A stretch of 64,000 bases of DNA from Streptomyces sp. SID12501 (GTDB lineage: Bacteria > Actinomycetota > Actinomycetes > Streptomycetales > Streptomycetaceae): assembly GCF_010550245.1 (NCBI RefSeq), contig NZ_JAAGLU010000007.1, positions 62,001 to 126,000 of the forward strand. The letters are read 5' to 3'. How positions within the stretch are numbered: position 1 is the stretch's first letter; every line of letters begins with the position of its first letter. Below, piece after piece: positions 9,164 to 17,605 of the stretch. The notes under the pieces are model-generated. The model searched no databases and was not told the DNA's origin. It saw only the letters and a list, made by a program, of their open reading frames with translations. The position numbers and the translations under genes were made by a program.

Positions 9164-9859
9164 CTACGGCTGCTTGAAGCCTCGGTGCAGGGCCACGACG
9201 CCGCCCGTGAGGTTGCGCCAGGCCGTCTTCGACCAACCCGCCTCGCGCAGCAGTTCGGCCAGGGCCGGCTGGTCGGGCCAGGCGCGGATGGACTCGGCGA
9301 GGTAGACGTACGCGTCGGGGTTCGAGGACACCGCGCGGGCGACCGGGGGCAGGGCGCGCATCAGGTACTCCGTGTACACCGTGCGGAAGGGCGCCCAGGT
9401 CGGGTGCGAGAACTCGCAGATCACGACCCGTCCGCCGGGGCGCGTGACCCGGTACAGCTCGCGCAGCGCCGCGCCCGTGTCCTGGACGTTGCGCAGCCCG
9501 AAGGAGATCGTCACCGCGTCGAAGGTGTCGTCCTTGAAGGGCAGCTTGGTGGCGTCGCCCGCCGTGAAGGGCAGCCAGGGGTGGTTCCGCTTGCCGACCC
9601 TGAGCATGCCGAGGGAGAAGTCGCAGGGGACGACGTACGCGCCCGTGCGGGCGAAGGGGAGGGAGGACGTGGCCGTACCGGCGGCCAGGTCGAGGATCTT
9701 CTGCGCCGGGCGGGCGTCGACCGCCTTCGCGACCTCCTTGCGCCACACGCGGTCCTGGCCGAGCGACAGCACGTCGTTCGTGAGGTCGTACCGTTCCGCC
9801 ACGTCGTCGAACATCGAGGCGACTTCGTGCGGCTGCTTGTTCAGGGATGCGCGGGTCAC
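9164..9859 (-). CDS. menG: Demethylmenaquinone methyltransferase
   Basis: The last step of menaquinone synthesis: SAM-dependent C-methylation of demethylmenaquinone. The 231-residue protein has the UbiE/MenG layout: [16 protein letters not shown] near residue 18, the SAM motif [12 protein letters not shown], and the conserved FGLRNVQD and [14 protein letters not shown]. It starts at GTG 9859. Menaquinone is the quinone for the nearby complex I, and mqnC and mqnA of the futalosine pathway are in the same window. Confidence 0.95.
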   Translation of the reverse strand: MTRASLNKQPHEVASMFDDVAERYDLTNDVLSLGQDRVWRKEVAKAVDARPAQKILDLAAGTATSSLPFARTGAYVVPCDFSLGMLRVGKRNHPWLPFTAGDATKLPFKDDTFDAVTISFGLRNVQDTGAALRELYRVTRPGGRVVICEFSHPTWAPFRTVYTEYLMRALPPVARAVSSNPDAYVYLAESIRAWPDQPALAELLREAGWSKTAWRNLTGGVVALHRGFKQP

Positions 9860-9962
9860 GTGCCCATTGTGGCAGTACGTACGTCACGGCCTCCCGGCGG
9901 CACGGGTGCGGGCCGGGCGTACCTGAAGCGCCCGGCCCTCGCCACACCAGTCTGTCGGCCGC

Positions 9963-11354
9963 CTACGGCAGCAGTTTCGGCTTCTTCTTGGCGGCGACGT
10001 CCTCCACCCAGCCGCACAGCAGGATGAACACGGCGATCAGGATCCAGCCGATGCCGAACATGAACCACTGGCTGTCCAGCGGCAGGTACTTCTCGAAGGC
10101 CGGGACGTTCCAGAACTGGTCGATCAGCGGGACGGCCAGGATCAGCGCGATCTCGTGCCAGAGGTAGAGCGTGACGGCGCGCGCGTTGAAGATCGTCACG
10201 ATCCGGTCGAGCCGCTTGTGGCGGGTGAGCCCAGCGAAGTCGATCTCGAAGTGCGCCTTCGCGTACATCAGCAGCGTCACGAAGCCCGCCGACCAGAACG
10301 CCTGCGCGAGCGGGATGTCGTCGAGGTCGTAGGAGCCCGTCTCGGCCTGGTGGGTGAAGGCGTACCAGCCGCCGAAGCCGATGGCGGCCAGGGAGAGGAG
10401 GACCACCAGCGCCGGCTTGAGGCGCTGCAGGACGCCCTCGCGGTGCGCGAAGCCGAGGACCCAGCAGAAGAGGAAGGTGGCCAGGTCGGTGAGGCCGTTG
10501 CCGAAGCGGTTGTCCGGGGGCTCCCAGAGGTAGTGGAGCACCACGATCGGGGCCAGGGAGAGGAGCAGGACGGCCACGGGAGCGAGGCGGAACGTCCGCA
10601 GCAGGAGCGGCGAGAGCAGGACGAACCAGAGGTACGTACGCAGGTACCAGAGGATCTCCCAGGCCTGCATGCCCCAGGCGTTGCCCGGCGGGTCGCCGAG
10701 CGGTACCACCCAGAAGACGATCTGCCAGCCCGGCATCCAGTCGTGGACCATCATCGCGACGATCACGAAGAAGCCCCAGAACCAGAAGGGGGGCAGGAGC
10801 CGGCGGACCCGGCTCTTGATCACCATGAGCGCGGGGCGTTCCAGGGACTTCGCCATCAGCGTGCCGGCGAGGGCGAACATGATCCCCATGGAGGGGAACA
10901 CCATGCCGGCCCAGGCCCACCCGAAGGTGTGGTACGTGACGACCCGGACCAGGGCGACGGCCCGGAGGGTGTCGAAGTAGCGGTCGCGACCCGCCGGTTT
11001 CTTCGCCTTCGGCGCGGCTTCGGGCTCGGACTCGGACTCGGGCGTGATCTCCGGCTCGGACTCCGGAAGAGCCGTCTCCGGAAGAACCGTCTCCTTGGTG
11101 TCGTTGACGTCGGGCGTCACGTACCCCTGTTCGCCATAGCCGACTTGCCCGTAGTCGACCTGGCCGTAGTCGACCTGACCGTGATCGACATGGCCGTAAT
11201 CGACGTACTGCTGGGGGTACGGCTCCTGCGGGTACGGCTGTTGGGTGGGATACGGCTGTTGCCCGTGCTCGTATCCATAGCCGTATCCGTAGCCGTAGTT
11301 GTTGCCGTAGGCATGGTTCTGGCCGTAGCCCTGCTGATCCGTCCCCCAGCTCAT
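9963..11354 (-). CDS. Acyltransferase-3-family membrane protein with Tyr/Gln-rich tail
   Basis: A 463-residue integral membrane protein. The C-terminal ~335 residues form an acyltransferase-3 domain with about ten hydrophobic helices, the catalytic-type His in VRVVTYHTFGWAW and RDRYFDTLRAVAL before it. The family adds acyl (acetyl or succinyl) groups to surface sugars; IcaC of staphylococcal PNAG loci belongs to it. The first ~75 residues are a low-complexity Tyr/Gln/Gly/Pro tail with repeats such as GYGYGYGYEHG and DYGQVDYGQV, followed by an acidic Glu/Pro stretch. Its ATG overlaps the stop of the upstream synthase by one base, so it likely works on the same polysaccharide. Confidence 0.88.
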   Translation of the reverse strand: MSWGTDQQGYGQNHAYGNNYGYGYGYGYEHGQQPYPTQQPYPQEPYPQQYVDYGHVDHGQVDYGQVDYGQVGYGEQGYVTPDVNDTKETVLPETALPESEPEITPESESEPEAAPKAKKPAGRDRYFDTLRAVALVRVVTYHTFGWAWAGMVFPSMGIMFALAGTLMAKSLERPALMVIKSRVRRLLPPFWFWGFFVIVAMMVHDWMPGWQIVFWVVPLGDPPGNAWGMQAWEILWYLRTYLWFVLLSPLLLRTFRLAPVAVLLLSLAPIVVLHYLWEPPDNRFGNGLTDLATFLFCWVLGFAHREGVLQRLKPALVVLLSLAAIGFGGWYAFTHQAETGSYDLDDIPLAQAFWSAGFVTLLMYAKAHFEIDFAGLTRHKRLDRIVTIFNARAVTLYLWHEIALILAVPLIDQFWNVPAFEKYLPLDSQWFMFGIGWILIAVFILLCGWVEDVAAKKKPKLLP

Positions 11355-13771
11355 CAGTTCGCCCCCGCCGGGGTGCCGACCTCGCCCGTGCGCTTCAGTT
11401 TCTGCCAGCGCAGGCGACCGCCGGTGAGGGCGGTGATGCAGGAGTGGATGAGGACGAGGTACATCATCTGGCGGTACGCCAGTTGCTGCAGCGGCATCAT
11501 CAGCAGGTAGCGGTACTTCTCACGGTCCAGGCGGAACGCGTAGGCGGCGCAGACGAGTTGGATGCCCAGCACCGCGAGCCATGCCAGCAGGGCCGCCTGG
11601 AAGTCGATGAAGATCATCGAGTAGGCCGTGAAGACGTCGATCAGCGGGGCGAAGACCGGCGTGATGATCTGGAAGATGACCACCAACGGCATGCCCACGC
11701 GGCCGAAGCGGCCCGAAGGACCCTTGTCCGTCAGGGACTTGCGGTGCTTCCAGAGGGCCTGCATGGTGCCGTACGACCAGCGGTAGCGCTGCGACCACAG
11801 CTGCTTGAGCGAGGCGGGCGCCTCCGTCCAGGCCCTGGCGTGCTCCTGGTAGACGACCCGCCAGCCCGCGCGGTGCATCGCGATGGTGATGTCGGTGTCC
11901 TCGGCGAGCGTGTCCTCGCTCATGCCGCCGACCTCCAGGACCGCGTCGCGACGGAACGCGCCGATCGCGCCGGGGATGGTGGGCATGCAGCGCAGCAGGT
12001 CGTACATGCGGCGGTCGAGGTTGAAGCCCATCACGTACTCGATGTGCTGCCAGGCGCCGATGATCGTGTTGCGGTTGCCGACCTTGGCGTTGCCCGCGAC
12101 CGCGCCGACCTCGGGGTCGGCGAAGGGCTGCACGAGCTGGTGGACTGCGTCCGGTTCGAAGACGGTGTCGCCGTCCATCATCACGACGATGTCGTAACTG
12201 GCGCTGCGTACACCGTTGTTGAGAGCGGCCGGCTTGCCCGCGTTCTCCTGGCGGATGACCCGGACGTTCGTCATGCCGAAGGAGAGGGCCGCGTCGCGTG
12301 CGATCTGGGACGTGTTGTCGTCCGAGCCGTCGTCGACGACGATGATCTCGATCGGGTGGGTGCTCTTCGCCAGCGACTCAAGGGTGTTGGCGATGCATTC
12401 CTTCTCGTTGTACGCGGGCACGATCACGGTCACCGGCCTGGTGACCGTCGGTCCCCAGCTGAACTTGCCGCCCTTGCCGCGTTTCCGGTTGCGTTGCCGG
12501 TAGTGGCGGCGGGCGAGGATCAGCATCATCCCGAACCGGCCCATGACGGCGAATCCGACGACCGCGAGTCCGGTCGCCAGCCCCGGTACGGCCCATTCGG
12601 CGACCGCCACGGCCCCGATGAGGGCCTTGCCCTCGTAGAGGGTCGCGCCGGTGGCGGTGCGGTGGGCTGCCTGGAGGAGGCTCGACGTTCCCGCGCCTCC
12701 CTGGCCGTTGCCCGCCTGCCCGTTGCCGAGCTGGCCGTTGCCCTGCTGCCCGTTGCCCGGCTGGCCGGTCGGCGCGCCTCCGGGCTGCTGGCCCGCGGCG
12801 GCACCCGCACCCGTACCCGCGCCTGTCCCCGCACCCGTACCCGTCGTACCCGTACCGGTGGCCGTCTGCCGCGCGCTCGACGCCTGCTGCTGGATCGCGC
12901 CGCTGATGGTGGTGAAGGTGTAGCCCGCCGCCTTCATCTTCTTGATGTACGTCGGCAGCGCCTTTATCGTCTGCGAGCGCTCGCCGCCCGCGTCGTGGAA
13001 GAGCACCGAGGCGCCCTTGCCGTCCTCCGGCGTGGCCCACTTGATGATGTTCGAGACGCCGGGCCGCTTCCAGTCGTCGCTGTCGGTGTCGACGAAGACG
13101 CTGGTGTAGCCCTCCTCGCCGAGCTTCTTGTAGACGGGCCAGCTGTAGTTGTCGATGGCGTCCGCCTCCGACGAGTACGGCGCCCGGAACAGCGTCGTCG
13201 TGATGCCGGCCGCGCCCGCCAGCGCGAGCTGCGTCTGCTGCATCTCGCGGTTGACGCGGGCGTCGCTCTGGTAGGAGAGGTCGACGTGCGTGAAGGTGTG
13301 GATGCCGATCTCGTTGCCCTGTTCGACCGCCGTCTCCACGATGTCCGGGTAGCGCGACACCATCGAGCCGACCACGAAGAACGTGCCGGGGACGTCGTAC
13401 TCCTCAAGGATCTTCAGGACCTGGGGCGTCCAGGTGGGGTTCGGACCGTCGTCGAAGGTGAGCGCGATGGTCTTCTCCGGCACGGACTGGGTCACGGCCT
13501 GCCCGTTGCGGAAGCTGAGGATCGGCCCGCCGTCGATGACCTTGTCGGGTACGTCGTTCGAGCTGGCCCCGGTGCGTACGCGCTGGTCGCCGCCGACCTC
13601 CGCGCGCAGATAGCCGTCGAGCAGCATCACGCTGGTCAGCGCGAGCAGAAGCAGCATGGCGAGGATGACTCGCGGCTTCTGCAGCGCCGCGGCCTTGCCG
13701 GCGGCCCGCTGCACCTTCGAGGGAGCGCGCCTGCGGCCGCGCGAGGTGCGCGAGGTGGTCGTCGTAGTCAT
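11354..13771 (-). CDS. Polysaccharide deacetylase / GT2 synthase fusion (MatB-like)
   Basis: A bifunctional 805-residue membrane enzyme predicted to make and partly deacetylate a beta-linked amino-sugar polymer. Layout: an N-terminal membrane anchor (about 34-52); an external NodB deacetylase domain with TFDDGP (105-110), H158xxxH162 and RAPYSS; a Gly/Thr/Asn-rich linker (about 305-363); a membrane span (about 385-410); a cytosolic processive glycosyltransferase-2 domain with VDDGSDDN, DGD (533-535), EDTD (624-627) and QRYRW (661-665); then C-terminal membrane helices. The fusion is like S. lividans/S. coelicolor MatB, linked to PNAG-like mycelial aggregation. The genomic place differs from the matAB locus I recall (SCO2962/2963), so it may be a paralogue. 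Confidence 0.88.
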   Translation of the reverse strand: MTTTTTSRTSRGRRRAPSKVQRAAGKAAALQKPRVILAMLLLLALTSVMLLDGYLRAEVGGDQRVRTGASSNDVPDKVIDGGPILSFRNGQAVTQSVPEKTIALTFDDGPNPTWTPQVLKILEEYDVPGTFFVVGSMVSRYPDIVETAVEQGNEIGIHTFTHVDLSYQSDARVNREMQQTQLALAGAAGITTTLFRAPYSSEADAIDNYSWPVYKKLGEEGYTSVFVDTDSDDWKRPGVSNIIKWATPEDGKGASVLFHDAGGERSQTIKALPTYIKKMKAAGYTFTTISGAIQQQASSARQTATGTGTTGTGAGTGAGTGAGAAAGQQPGGAPTGQPGNGQQGNGQLGNGQAGNGQGGAGTSSLLQAAHRTATGATLYEGKALIGAVAVAEWAVPGLATGLAVVGFAVMGRFGMMLILARRHYRQRNRKRGKGGKFSWGPTVTRPVTVIVPAYNEKECIANTLESLAKSTHPIEIIVVDDGSDDNTSQIARDAALSFGMTNVRVIRQENAGKPAALNNGVRSASYDIVVMMDGDTVFEPDAVHQLVQPFADPEVGAVAGNAKVGNRNTIIGAWQHIEYVMGFNLDRRMYDLLRCMPTIPGAIGAFRRDAVLEVGGMSEDTLAEDTDITIAMHRAGWRVVYQEHARAWTEAPASLKQLWSQRYRWSYGTMQALWKHRKSLTDKGPSGRFGRVGMPLVVIFQIITPVFAPLIDVFTAYSMIFIDFQAALLAWLAVLGIQLVCAAYAFRLDREKYRYLLMMPLQQLAYRQMMYLVLIHSCITALTGGRLRWQKLKRTGEVGTPAGAN

Positions 13772-13788
13772 GGGTGGCTGCGTTCCCG

Positions 13789-14253
13789 TCAGTTGGCGTC
13801 CGCGGAGGCGGACGCGGTGGCGGTCGCGGTCGGTGCCGAAGCGGGCGGCTCGCCCGTGGCAACGCCCGCCGGCGGGATGCCGGTGGGCAGGGCGGGCGGG
13901 GTGGCGGCTCCGGTGGGAGCGCCCGACGGGGCCGCTCCGAAGCCGCCCTGCGGCTGCTGGTTGCTGCCCGGCCCCTGGTTGCCGCCGCGGGCCCCGCCGC
14001 CGAAAGGCAGCAGCGAGGACGGAGTGAGCGACGTGCCCCAGCCCATGAAGGCCATGCCGAGCACGACGGCATACCCAACACAGGCGACACCGAGGAAGGT
14101 GCCGAACCGGCGCAGCAGTCTCGCCCGGCGGCCGGAGGTGTCGACGAACACGGGACCGTCCGCGGCCCCGTTGGACCCGTCGGACCCCTTGCCGCTCTTA
14201 CGGCGACGGCCGCGGCCGGCGGCACGGTTTTCGATGTCAGACTCGGAATGCAT
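13789..14253 (-). CDS. Small membrane protein partner of the synthase (MatA-like position)
   Basis: A 154-residue protein with a basic cytosolic start, one clear membrane helix (about residues 53-72, LGVACVGYAVVLGMAFMGWG) and a long external Gly/Pro/Ala/Thr-rich tail without globular character. Sequence alone gives no function. Its position, 17 bp before the deacetylase-synthase gene, and its topology resemble MatA, the small membrane partner of MatB, and play the part IcaD or PgaD has in other PNAG loci. The assignment rests on context. Confidence 0.6.
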   Translation of the reverse strand: MHSESDIENRAAGRGRRRKSGKGSDGSNGAADGPVFVDTSGRRARLLRRFGTFLGVACVGYAVVLGMAFMGWGTSLTPSSLLPFGGGARGGNQGPGSNQQPQGGFGAAPSGAPTGAATPPALPTGIPPAGVATGEPPASAPTATATASASADAN

Positions 14254-14652
14254 TCCCCGGACATTAGGAGGGCTTTATGTGACCGAAACTCTGGTTCTCA
14301 TGTGAGACGCCCATGAGAAACTCCTTAACCTGTGCATCTTCTGAGAGTTTCCCCGGAAGCCTGCGCAACCCGCCCCGAATACAAAGGGGCTGATTGTCCC
14401 GCTTGTTTGCCCCATTCACGCCCTTCGCGGTGCGCTGTCCATGAGCACGCTGTGAGTTCACTGTCCTCATGAAGGACAGTCTCGTGTGAGACCTTTCCAT
14501 CTCGGATCCACCCCGGATCCACTACAGAACTGTTACGGAACCAGTTCGGAACCACACTCCGTTTCCGTCCCGACACGGATATCACGCGAATATCACTCAG
14601 ACATCACCAACAAATAACTGAGATAGAAATCACGAGAGCGGGTGCATGCGCG
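14254..14652. promoter_or_regulatory. Divergent promoter region of the polysaccharide locus
   Basis: This 399-bp gap between two divergent genes has no credible ORF. It is less GC-rich than its surroundings. Close to the MatA-like start it carries the inverted repeat TTCTCATG (14295-14302) and CATGAGAA (14312-14319), spaced by 9 bp, a plausible operator. Near the other end the sequence GATATCACGCGAATATCAC contains a short repeat of ATATCAC. Confidence 0.4.
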
Positions 14653-15702
14653 ATGAGGCGTTTCCTTGGGTCGGCCGCCGGATTCACATGTCTGGTGGCA
14701 CTGACCTGCGCCGGGTGCTCATCCGGCTCGGACAGCGACACGGACAGCGGCTCCGACGCCGCGTCCGCGACCCCTTCCGAACAGGCCCGGTCGAGCGCCT
14801 CGCCCTCGGCGAGCACCGCCTCGACCACCGAGTACGCCCCGTACGTCAGCGCCACCGACGCGAACGACAACGACAGCGCGGGCTCACCGACGGCGTACAA
14901 CCTGGCGTTCGTGATCTCGGACGGTACGACCTGTACGCCGAAGTGGAACGGTACGACGGCTATCGGCGACTCGGCCGTCAAGTCCCGCATAGCGAAGCTC
15001 GCGGCGACCGGCGGCTCGGTCCGGGTGTCCTTCGGCGGCGCCTCCGGCAAGGAGCTGGCCGAGGTCTGCGACAGTGCGTCCGCGCTGGCCAAGGCCTACG
15101 GCGCGGCCCTGGACGCCGCCGGTTCGACGCAGGCCGACTTCGACGTCGAGGGCGACACGCTCACCGACTCCGCCTCCGTCGAGCTGCGTTCGAAGGCGAT
15201 CGCCCTGCTGCAGAAGGACCGCACCGACCTGAGCGTCTCCTTCACTCTGCCCGTGATGCCGAGCGGCCTCGACGACGACAGCGTGGCCCTGCTCGACTCG
15301 GCCAACAACAACTCCGTGCAGGTGTCCACCGTCAACATCATGACGATGAACTACAGCAGCGACTACAAGGACGACATGGGTCAGTACGCGCTCACGTCAG
15401 CCGCGGCGACCCATGATCAACTCGCCGACATCTTCGGGCTGTCGGAGGAGGGCGCGTGGCAGGGGATGGCGTTGACGTCGATGATCGGTGTGAATGACGT
15501 CGACAACGAGACGTTCTCTTTGGCGGACGCGGCGGAAGTGCGGGCGTTCGCGGAGGAGAAGGGGGTTGCCTGGGTGTCCATGTGGTCGACGTTCCGGGAT
15601 CAGGAGTGTGAGGAGGGGGTTGCGGCGTCTGATGATGCGGCGACCAATTGCAGTGGGGTTTCTCAGGATGCGGGGGCTTTTGGGGTGGCGTTTTCGGGGT
15701 GA
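14653..15702 (+). CDS. GH18 chitinase-like lipoprotein
   Basis: A 349-residue exported lipoprotein: signal peptide with lipobox LTCAGC (Cys22), a Ser/Asp/Thr-rich spacer to about residue 80, then a glycoside-hydrolase-18-type barrel. The catalytic signature appears as DFDVE (162-166), keeping the Asp-x-Asp-x-Glu pattern of family 18, and RVSFGGASG and STVNIMTMNYSSDY match other conserved strands. Family 18 enzymes cut GlcNAc polymers. Divergent from the synthase operon, it could trim or recycle the polymer made there, like the hydrolase domain of PgaB. Confidence 0.8.
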   Translation: MRRFLGSAAGFTCLVALTCAGCSSGSDSDTDSGSDAASATPSEQARSSASPSASTASTTEYAPYVSATDANDNDSAGSPTAYNLAFVISDGTTCTPKWNGTTAIGDSAVKSRIAKLAATGGSVRVSFGGASGKELAEVCDSASALAKAYGAALDAAGSTQADFDVEGDTLTDSASVELRSKAIALLQKDRTDLSVSFTLPVMPSGLDDDSVALLDSANNNSVQVSTVNIMTMNYSSDYKDDMGQYALTSAAATHDQLADIFGLSEEGAWQGMALTSMIGVNDVDNETFSLADAAEVRAFAEEKGVAWVSMWSTFRDQECEEGVAASDDAATNCSGVSQDAGAFGVAFSG

Positions 15703-15813
15703 GTGGGGTTGAGGGGGATTAAGAGGGGTTGTTTGTCGGGTGCGGGGCGGTGGGGGCTTGTCGCGCCCACGCGGCGGAGCCGCACAATGTCACGGCCCCA
15801 CGCCCTCAACCGC

Positions 15814-16260
15814 TCACCGGCGTCTGTGGATCAGGCGTCCTGCGCAGACCGTTGCCAGGCACTGCCCGCCCTCGTCGAACACCGCCAGGTCGGCTCGCTC
15901 CCCCTCCACGATCGCCGGAGTCCGTGTCCGCGTCAGTACGACGACCTCGTTGCGTTCGGCGGCTGACCGGAGGTCGGGTGAGGTGGCGTACTCCTCCAGT
16001 ACCGCCACCGCGCCTCCCTTCAGCACGGCGTGCACGCGTTCTCGCGGGCTCGGGGCGTCCGGGAGTGGGCCCTCGTGGACGAGTCCGGGGCCCAGGACAC
16101 CGGGCCAGCGCCGCACCCGTGCTCCCGGGAACCGCTCCGCCACCTCGGTCAGCGGGCCCACGGCGGCGACCCGGTTGCCGTCGACCGCGACGGCGCCGTC
16201 CGTCAACGGGTCCGCGTCCCAGCCGATCCGGAGTTCATCGGCGGCATGAATCGTCAGCAC
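15814..16260 (-). CDS. Amidohydrolase-like protein lacking the catalytic barrel
   Basis: A 148-residue protein that looks like the composite beta domain of imidazolonepropionase-type amidohydrolases: the start (LTIHAADELRIG, DGAVAVDGNRVAAVGP, ending in GPGLVHEG) matches the N-terminal strands, and the end (GERADLAVFD, then CAGRLIHRR) matches the C-terminal strands. The ~250-residue metal-binding TIM barrel normally between them is reduced to a short helical link, so ordinary hydrolase activity is not expected. It directly follows mqnC on the same strand (39 bp gap), a neighbourhood I believe is conserved in Streptomyces. Function unknown. Confidence 0.7.
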   Translation of the reverse strand: MLTIHAADELRIGWDADPLTDGAVAVDGNRVAAVGPLTEVAERFPGARVRRWPGVLGPGLVHEGPLPDAPSPRERVHAVLKGGAVAVLEEYATSPDLRSAAERNEVVVLTRTRTPAIVEGERADLAVFDEGGQCLATVCAGRLIHRRR

Positions 16261-16299
16261 AGGAAGGCCAGTTGGTAGGTTGACGGGTTGACGGGTTGA

Positions 16300-17514
16300 T
16301 CAGTTGCTGGCGAGGAGCTTCAGCTCGGGGTGGGCCGTGCCGCCCTCGATCGCGGTGGACGAGATGTGGGACATGACGCGCTCGTCGACCGGGTCGTTCG
16401 CCGGGTCGTCGTGGACGACGATGTGCTCGTACGTCGTGGTCCGCTGGGCGGGGACGCGGCCCGCCCTGCGGATCAGGTCGATGATCTCCATACGGTTGGA
16501 GCGGTGCTTGGCGCCCGCGGCGGAGACGACGTTCTCCTCCAGCATGATCGAGCCGAGGTCGTCCGCGCCGTAGTGCAGGGACAGTTGGCCGGCCTCCTTG
16601 CCCGTGGTGAGCCACGAGCCCTGGATGTGGGCGATGTTGTCCATGAAGAGACGCGCGATGGCGATCATGCGCAGGTACTCGAAGATCGTGGCGTGCGTAC
16701 GGCCCTTGAGGTGGTTGTTCTCGGGCTGGTAGGTGTACGGGATGAAGGCGCGGAAGCCGCCCGTCCGGTCCTGTACGTCACGGATCATCCGCAGGTGCTC
16801 GATGCGCTCGGCGTTGGTCTCGCCGGTGCCCATGAGCATGGTGGACGTCGATTCGACGCCCAGCCCGTGCGCGGTCTCCATGATCTCCAGCCAGCGTTCG
16901 CCGGACTCCTTGAGGGGCGCGATGGCCTTGCGGGGGCGCTCGGGAAGGAGTTCGGCGCCGGCGCCGGCGAAGGAGTCGAGACCGGCCTCGTGGATACGGG
17001 TGATCGCCTCCTCGACGGACACCTTCGAGATCCGGGCCATGTGCTCGACCTCGCTCGCCCCCAGGCTGTGGATGACGAGCTGCGGGAACTCGGCCTTGAT
17101 CGCGGCGAAGTGCTTCTCGTAGTACTCGACGCCGTAGTCCGGGTGGTGGCCGCCCTGGAACATGATCTGCGTACCGCCGAGTTCGACGGTCTCCGCGCAG
17201 CGGCGCAGGATGTCGTCGAGGTCGCGGGTCCAGCCCTTGGCCGTGTCCTTGGGGGCGGCGTAGAAGGCGCAGAACTTGCACGCCGTGACGCACACGTTCG
17301 TGTAGTTGATGTTGCGCTCGATGATGTACGTCGCGATGTGCTCCGTACCCGCGTAACGACGGCGGCGTACGGCGTCGGCGGCCGAGCCGAGGGCGTGCAG
17401 CGGGGCGTCCCGGTAGAGGTGGAGCGCCTCTTCGGGGGTGATCCGTCCGCCCGCGGCGGCACGGTCGAGGACAGCTGTGACATCAAACGACATATGGTCG
17501 GCGTTCTCGGTCAC
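16300..17514 (-). CDS. mqnC: Cyclic dehypoxanthinyl futalosine synthase (radical SAM)
   Basis: MqnC cyclises dehypoxanthine futalosine in the futalosine route to menaquinone. The 404-residue protein has the radical-SAM cluster motif CxxxCxxC (Cys75, 79, 82 in CVTACKFC), followed by GWTRDLDDILRR, QGGHHPDYG and the PYTYQPENNHL segment of the MqnC family. It starts at GTG 17514 with AAAGGA placed well; an internal ATG at codon 8 is the alternative. It would act with mqnA (58.3 kb) and with mqnB, mqnD and mqnE elsewhere. Confidence 0.95.
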   Translation of the reverse strand: MTENADHMSFDVTAVLDRAAAGGRITPEEALHLYRDAPLHALGSAADAVRRRRYAGTEHIATYIIERNINYTNVCVTACKFCAFYAAPKDTAKGWTRDLDDILRRCAETVELGGTQIMFQGGHHPDYGVEYYEKHFAAIKAEFPQLVIHSLGASEVEHMARISKVSVEEAITRIHEAGLDSFAGAGAELLPERPRKAIAPLKESGERWLEIMETAHGLGVESTSTMLMGTGETNAERIEHLRMIRDVQDRTGGFRAFIPYTYQPENNHLKGRTHATIFEYLRMIAIARLFMDNIAHIQGSWLTTGKEAGQLSLHYGADDLGSIMLEENVVSAAGAKHRSNRMEIIDLIRRAGRVPAQRTTTYEHIVVHDDPANDPVDERVMSHISSTAIEGGTAHPELKLLASN

Positions 17515-17605
17515 CGGGCGTCCTTTCGGAAGGCGTGGGGCGGACCGTTCCAGCGTACGTCAGTGCCCTGCCGCGCCTCACGTCAGCGTCCCGCCCCGCC
17601 TGACG

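Noticed and set aside
11444..14305. Very long open frame on the plus strand opposite the synthase gene
   Set aside because: It mirrors the third-codon GC of the real minus-strand gene, has no domain and gives Arg/Asp/His-rich nonsense; the same applies to 52142-54889 minus and 34807-37812 plus.
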